Shown here piece after piece: positions 59,867-64,000 of a DNA stretch of 64,000 bases. Within the stretch, counting starts at the first letter, position 1. Each line of letters begins with the position of its first letter. Source of the stretch: JAHJUB01 sp041653615 [NCBI: Candidatus Ratteibacteria bacterium] (GTDB taxonomy: Bacteria; Ratteibacteria; UBA8468; MWAK01); NCBI GenBank assembly GCA_041653615.1, contig JBAZEZ010000003.1, positions 62,001-126,000 on the forward strand. Direction: 5' to 3'. A program made the translations under genes and the position numbers. The notes under the pieces were generated by a model, which saw only the letters and a list, made by a program, of their open reading frames with translations, had not been told where the DNA came from and did no database searches.

Positions 59867-61132
59867 ATGAACCTCAAACGCGCAGTATATAAGGAAATTA
59901 TCTCTGACATTGCCCGAAAAGAAATTGGAATTCTCATCGGGCCGCGCCAGGTCGGTAAGACCACGCTTTTAAGGGAACTGGCCCGATATTGCCGGAAAAT
60001 AAAGGTTAATCATCGTTATTTTAATCTGGAAATGCCTGCCGACGCCCAGTATTTCTCCCGGGATTCCGGAGAGATACTAAAAGACTTTTGCCGGGGGAAA
60101 CAGGTTATTCTCATAGACGAATTTCACTATTTGTCCAACGCGACAAAATTGTTCAAATCAATATACGATGGTTGCGAAGGGGTAAAAGTCTATGCTTCCG
60201 GTTCTTCCGCGGTGGAGATGCACCGGCACCTCAAAGAAAGTCTGGCTGGCCGGCGGCGTCTTTACCGCCTCTTTCCGCTGTCATTTGCTGAATGGTTGCC
60301 GAGTAAATCTCCTAAAATTCGGCTGCCTAAAAACATCAATGACGAAGTTGCCTCCCGGACTCATTCTGTCTTAAGAAAACACTTGGAGGAGTATATCATT
60401 TTCGGAGGGCTGCCGGGATTGGTTCACGAGAAAGGAATCGACGCAAAGAAGCGTCTGCTCCTGGACCTAGTGGTGACCTACATTCAGAAGGATATCAAAG
60501 CGCTTTTGCGAGAAGAGGACATCCTCTCTTTTAATCGGTTGATTATTTTGTTGGCCGGACAGGAAGGCGGTCTCTTAAGTGAGAGTCACATTTCGCGGGA
60601 TCTTAATTATTCCCTGCGACAAGTCCGGAATGACTTAGCCATACTGAACCAGATGTTTCTGCTGGATATCCTGAAACCGTTCTTTACAAACCGGGGCCGG
60701 GAGTTGAAGCAAACTAATAAAATATACTATTTTGATACCGGGATACGGAATGCCATTCTGCGCGACTTCCGGGGATTGAACCAGAGGCCGGATAAAGGTG
60801 AATTAATGGAAAGTTTTGTTTTGCACCAGATGCAGGAAAACCTGAAGGTTTCCCAGGAGATTTACTATTGGCGCACTCGGGAAAAGGACGAGGTCGATTT
60901 TGTTCTGGTTCAGGACCGGCTTCCGATTGCGGTTGAAGTCAAATCAAAAATGGACGCGATGGAAATACCTGCTGGAATCAAGCAATTCCTTAAGAAATAC
61001 CCGGAATGCAAGCAGGCCGTGGTTTTAAATGACCATCTTTACGGGAATCTTAATTTTCAGAATAAAAACATACTATTTGCCCCGCATTATTACGCCTCGT
61101 TTATTCCATCTATTTTTGAGCGCAATGCCTGA
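59867..61132 (+). CDS. AAA ATPase with C-terminal DUF4143
   Basis: 421 aa. Walker A GPRQVGKTTLLREL near residue 30, Walker B QVILIDEFHYL, sensor-like VYASGSSAVEM, Arg-rich AGRRRLYRLFPLSFAEWL, then a DUF4143 domain with EVDFVLVQDRLPIAVEVKSK (D...ExK, nuclease-like). This is the common AAA_14-DUF4143 family, often horizontally moved; its cellular role is not settled. No ribosome site precedes the start, consistent with the leaderless promoter. Confidence 0.9.
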   Translation: MNLKRAVYKEIISDIARKEIGILIGPRQVGKTTLLRELARYCRKIKVNHRYFNLEMPADAQYFSRDSGEILKDFCRGKQVILIDEFHYLSNATKLFKSIYDGCEGVKVYASGSSAVEMHRHLKESLAGRRRLYRLFPLSFAEWLPSKSPKIRLPKNINDEVASRTHSVLRKHLEEYIIFGGLPGLVHEKGIDAKKRLLLDLVVTYIQKDIKALLREEDILSFNRLIILLAGQEGGLLSESHISRDLNYSLRQVRNDLAILNQMFLLDILKPFFTNRGRELKQTNKIYYFDTGIRNAILRDFRGLNQRPDKGELMESFVLHQMQENLKVSQEIYYWRTREKDEVDFVLVQDRLPIAVEVKSKMDAMEIPAGIKQFLKKYPECKQAVVLNDHLYGNLNFQNKNILFAPHYYASFIPSIFERNA

Positions 61133-61186
61133 AATAAACGCGTGTAAAGATAAACATGGGATTTTTTGAAAGAGAAAGGCAGAACA

Positions 61187-62419
61187 ATGAGACTTAATCA
61201 AATTTTGGCCGTGTCTTTACTCGGACTATCATTGTTTTCATTTCAACCAGAAAGTCTCGCCACGGAAGTTCATTTTATCGAAGTTTTTGTGCCATTGTTG
61301 GTTCCTCAGGAAGGATTGGTTGTTAGAAAAGTAATTTTTCAAACAGAGTATTCCACGCCAGAAAGCGAAATTATGGCTACCTGTTGGCCATATGTTGTCA
61401 ACAGTGTGCCGAATGAAAAAGCACCCCGTTACTGCAGAAGTGAAAACTTAAATGTCGCTTCCCTTTCTAACTTTAAAATTATCTCAAGTCCAAGTGGCGC
61501 TAAAGATGAAAGAAAGATAGTTGTTTTAGATGTTTCTAAAATGACAGACTTTTTTAACAATTTGCAGGAGAGGATGACGCCATGTACCAAGATGGAAATA
61601 CTTGAAACGACCGTGAAGGCCCTTGAACAAAATCTCCAAACAATGAAGATACAAAACTGCTTGGTGTCTTATGCCGGGAAGGAACTCCACCCGGAAGCGG
61701 ACTGGAGCAAATTGCCGAAAATGTTGAATGTGGTTTCTTATCAAGCAGGTGTTAAAAAAGAATCGAGAGGGTTTCAAAAAACAATAGAACGATATCAACA
61801 TGATTCAACCGGCACCAAAAGAATAAAGGAGAATACCCTCGTTTTCGAAGAGGACCTTGATGGTGATGGCAAAAAGGACAAAGTCTTAATTCTACCGCAT
61901 GATTCTGAATATGATATTTTCATCAACGATAAAAAAGTGTTTTCGGATCGCATCATAGATCCCGGCGTTGACGAGACGGGAATAGTTGATATTGACGAGA
62001 AAGATAAATTTAAAGAAATATACGTTTTTAGCATGGGCCCAAGCGATGACCCAACCGACCACTATTATCATTACAATGGAAAGGATTGTATCTTTATTGG
62101 AGAAATTTGCAGTTCTTCGTCCATCAGCGGAGATGGTTTTATATACACGGAAGACTGGTGGGGTTCATGGCGCCGGCATGATAAGTATTTTATTGATGAC
62201 GAATACCACCTTAAACCAATGCCGCAACCTTTCTACTGGGTCGGAATTTTCGTAAAAGTCGGCAAACCGTTCCCCCTTTTTTCCTCTTCCAACAAGAAAT
62301 CTCAGGTTATCGAAACAGTAGTGCTTGGCGATGAATTATTAATCGTCTTGGAGAAAGGCGATTGGCTGTTGGTGAAAACACGAAAAATATTCTGGGGTGG
62401 GCTTCTTACAAAGATTTAG
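61187..62419 (+). CDS. Exported protein with EF-hand-like/FG-GAP motif and C-terminal SH3-like segment
   Basis: 410 aa from the ATG at 61187 (AAAGG upstream). Signal peptide LNQILAVSLLGLSLFSFQPE. Around residue 221 there is DLDGDGKKDKVLIL, a calcium-binding DxDxDG loop as in FG-GAP or dockerin-like proteins. The last ~60 residues (SSSNKKSQVIETVVLGDELL, IVLEKGDWLLVKTRKIFWGG) read like a bacterial SH3 domain. No overall family recognised. Confidence 0.6.
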   Translation: MRLNQILAVSLLGLSLFSFQPESLATEVHFIEVFVPLLVPQEGLVVRKVIFQTEYSTPESEIMATCWPYVVNSVPNEKAPRYCRSENLNVASLSNFKIISSPSGAKDERKIVVLDVSKMTDFFNNLQERMTPCTKMEILETTVKALEQNLQTMKIQNCLVSYAGKELHPEADWSKLPKMLNVVSYQAGVKKESRGFQKTIERYQHDSTGTKRIKENTLVFEEDLDGDGKKDKVLILPHDSEYDIFINDKKVFSDRIIDPGVDETGIVDIDEKDKFKEIYVFSMGPSDDPTDHYYHYNGKDCIFIGEICSSSSISGDGFIYTEDWWGSWRRHDKYFIDDEYHLKPMPQPFYWVGIFVKVGKPFPLFSSSNKKSQVIETVVLGDELLIVLEKGDWLLVKTRKIFWGGLLTKI

Positions 62420-62533
62420 ATGAAGGGTGTCCCGACCTTCCAAGAGCAGATTGATTGAAAGAAACAGAAATAATTATGGTGAGGTAATTTCTCATGTTTG
62501 GCGAAATATACCTGATATGGCAATTATTAAAAT

Positions 62534-63811
62534 ATGAGAACAAGCATGGATATTTTTATTAAACGAATTAAAAAATATCCAAAAACAAATTTTATTCTTC
62601 TTATCATTGTTTTTTTGACCGCCACAGTATACGCGGGAGAAGTGGGTTTTAAAAGAACCGCGTTAGAAAAACTTATTGGCCGGTTTGACTCCGCCACATG
62701 CAAAAGGGGTACATTCACAGTCAGTTCAGATGGCATACGCGTAGCATGGATAGAGAAAGTTGGAGGAAATGAACTGGCCGTGGTGGATGGCCACCAAGGG
62801 AAAGCATATAAAACAATCGGCAGCGATATAGGAGAAAGCGGCCTGGAAGGTCCGCCTGTATTTAGTCCTGACAGCAAGAAAGTAGCGTATGCAGCTGATA
62901 TAGGTCATGGATGTCGCATCGTAGAAAACGAGCAGGAAGGAAAATATGTTTCCATTGGACCGATTATCTATAGCCCTGACAGCAGATTTCTTGCATATCC
63001 GGGTCGGGTCGATGGAAAATGGTTTATCGTAGTGAATGAACAAGAACGCGAGAAATGCAACCATCCTAGAAATATCGTTTTCAGTCCGGATAGTAAAAGA
63101 TTGGTCTATTCGGACTCAACCCAAAATGATGACGAGTGGTTTATCGTCGTGAACGGACAGGAAAGAAAATATTACGACGGTTTCGTAGGAGACATTTTTC
63201 TCAGCCCGGATAGTCAAAGAGCGGCGTATCTTGTGGAGCCAAAAGCCCGCGGGCGTTTTGTTGTGATAGATGGGCAGGAAATAAGTGGTGATGCACAATT
63301 AGGGCCGACCGTTTTCAGCCCGGACAGTAAAAAGGTGGCTCATGTAATGTTTTCAAGTGGAAAACAAAGGCACAAGGAGTTTATGGTAGTAAATGGACAG
63401 AAAGAAAAAGAATATAACGAAATCAGGAGAGATTTAATATTCAGTCCGGACAGTAAGCATCTGGCATATGTGGTCAAAAATTCCTACACCGAAGAATTAG
63501 TTGTGGTGGATGGACAAGAAGGAAAACCTTATTGCTCGATTGGAAATGAAGTGGGCGTAGGCGGCGTTTCTGGCCGTCCTGCCTTCAGCCCGGACAGTAA
63601 GAAACTGGCGTATGTGGCCGATACGGGCCACGGATGTTGTGTAGTTGTAAATGAAAAAGAGGAGAAATATTACGATTTCGTGAGTCCTTGTGTCTTTAGT
63701 CCGGATAGCAAACGACTGGCCTATACAGCCGGTTCCGGACAAAAACGGGATGTGTGGTCGGCCACCAGAGAGCGTTTCGCAGTGATTGATGGCAGCGAGG
63801 GAAAACTATAA
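62534..63811 (+). CDS. Exported WD40-like (PD40) beta-propeller protein, interrupted by frameshift
   Basis: 425 aa before a premature stop. N-terminal signal or anchor (FILLIIVFLTATVYAGEVGF), then eight copies of the F-S-P-D-S-K-x-x-A-Y blade motif, alternating with VVxDGQE(G)KxY strands. This is a TolB/PD40-type propeller. In the +1 frame the ninth blade (FSPDSKHVAYWAR) continues directly after the stop, so the true gene extends past the window end. Either a genuine frameshift mutation or an assembly error. Confidence 0.78.
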   Translation: MRTSMDIFIKRIKKYPKTNFILLIIVFLTATVYAGEVGFKRTALEKLIGRFDSATCKRGTFTVSSDGIRVAWIEKVGGNELAVVDGHQGKAYKTIGSDIGESGLEGPPVFSPDSKKVAYAADIGHGCRIVENEQEGKYVSIGPIIYSPDSRFLAYPGRVDGKWFIVVNEQEREKCNHPRNIVFSPDSKRLVYSDSTQNDDEWFIVVNGQERKYYDGFVGDIFLSPDSQRAAYLVEPKARGRFVVIDGQEISGDAQLGPTVFSPDSKKVAHVMFSSGKQRHKEFMVVNGQKEKEYNEIRRDLIFSPDSKHLAYVVKNSYTEELVVVDGQEGKPYCSIGNEVGVGGVSGRPAFSPDSKKLAYVADTGHGCCVVVNEKEEKYYDFVSPCVFSPDSKRLAYTAGSGQKRDVWSATRERFAVIDGSEGKL

Positions 63812-64000
63812 TGCCATAGGGGGCATCGTTTTCAGTCCAGATAGCAAACACGTTGCTTACTGGGCAAGGATCGGCAACAAGGAGTGCGTTGTATTAGACG
63901 GTCAAGAAGGCAAATATTATGATGTTTATCGTTTTATTGGCGACGAAAGAGTGTTCTTTGATTTTTCTGAAAACATCCACTATTTTGCCGTGCAGAAGGG
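63807..64000 (+). pseudogene. Continuation of the PD40 propeller gene in the +1 frame
   Basis: Reads YNAIGGIVFSPDSKHVAYWA, then CVVLDGQEGKYYDV and on to the window edge without a stop. It matches the blade pattern of the preceding frame, where G-K-x-Y-x-x-I-G is the repeating linker. The shift lies at about 63803-63808 and corresponds to a 2-base loss or 1-base gain. Confidence 0.7.

Overview
The window comes from the chromosome of an uncultured Gram-negative-type bacterium with roughly balanced base composition. An outer membrane is implied by two secretins and a FadL-type porin. Type IV pilus, type II secretion, MreBCD/RodA/PBP2 and sigma-54 genes all sit on one stretch. Together with short divergent versions of housekeeping proteins (PheT without its usual insert, a 349-aa RpoN), a GxxExxY cassette and many small palindromic intergenic repeats, this suggests a little-studied candidate phylum of the Omnitrophota kind. 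That placement is an inference; no rRNA gene is present to settle it.

Layout: 1-10.3 kb (minus strand) is a type IV pilus operon: coiled-coil PilM, three minor prepilin-like proteins, pilin, PilC, PilT, PilB, then an HD-GYP protein, a CheY-like receiver and a FadL-like porin. 10.6-19.4 kb (plus) holds a B12-radical SAM enzyme, a ketosynthase, two related histidine kinases and an NtrC-type activator; a GxxExxY cassette with terminal inverted repeats lies between the kinases. It converges on rpoN (minus), with ilvD further upstream on the same strand. 22.7-29.9 kb (minus) is the rod-shape operon mreB-mreC-mreD-mrdA-rodA plus a TIGR03960-type radical SAM protein, with repeat elements in most gaps. 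30.2-32.7 kb (plus) carries pheT, zapA and an initiator tRNA. 32.8-45.4 kb (plus) is a hybrid secretion operon: PilM-PilN fusion, PilO-like protein, basic coiled-coil GspC/PilP-like protein, lipoprotein secretin, HEAT protein, GspC, GspD, GspE, GspF. rsfS and a HTH/histidine kinase/HD-GYP signalling operon follow (to 49.8 kb).

49.8-59.8 kb looks like a genomic island. A 3' fragment of tRNA-Leu lies at its left edge and a 33-bp direct repeat (32/33 identical) brackets a block encoding an ECF sigma factor, anti-sigma factor, a GATase-like protein, two CsgG-like proteins, a HEAT protein and a small membrane protein. Beyond it are a DUF4143 ATPase with a probably leaderless promoter and two exported proteins, the last a WD40-like propeller gene broken by a frameshift and running off the window.

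The most unusual signal is a ~166-nt element present twice (20691-20856 and 29981-30147). The two copies share a five-helix architecture, keep identical spacing in the core, and show compensatory base changes in three helices. Their outer 19-20 bp helices have different sequences but both pair fully. Every wobble pair is G-U on the plus strand, which points to a structured RNA (or folded single strand) read in that orientation.
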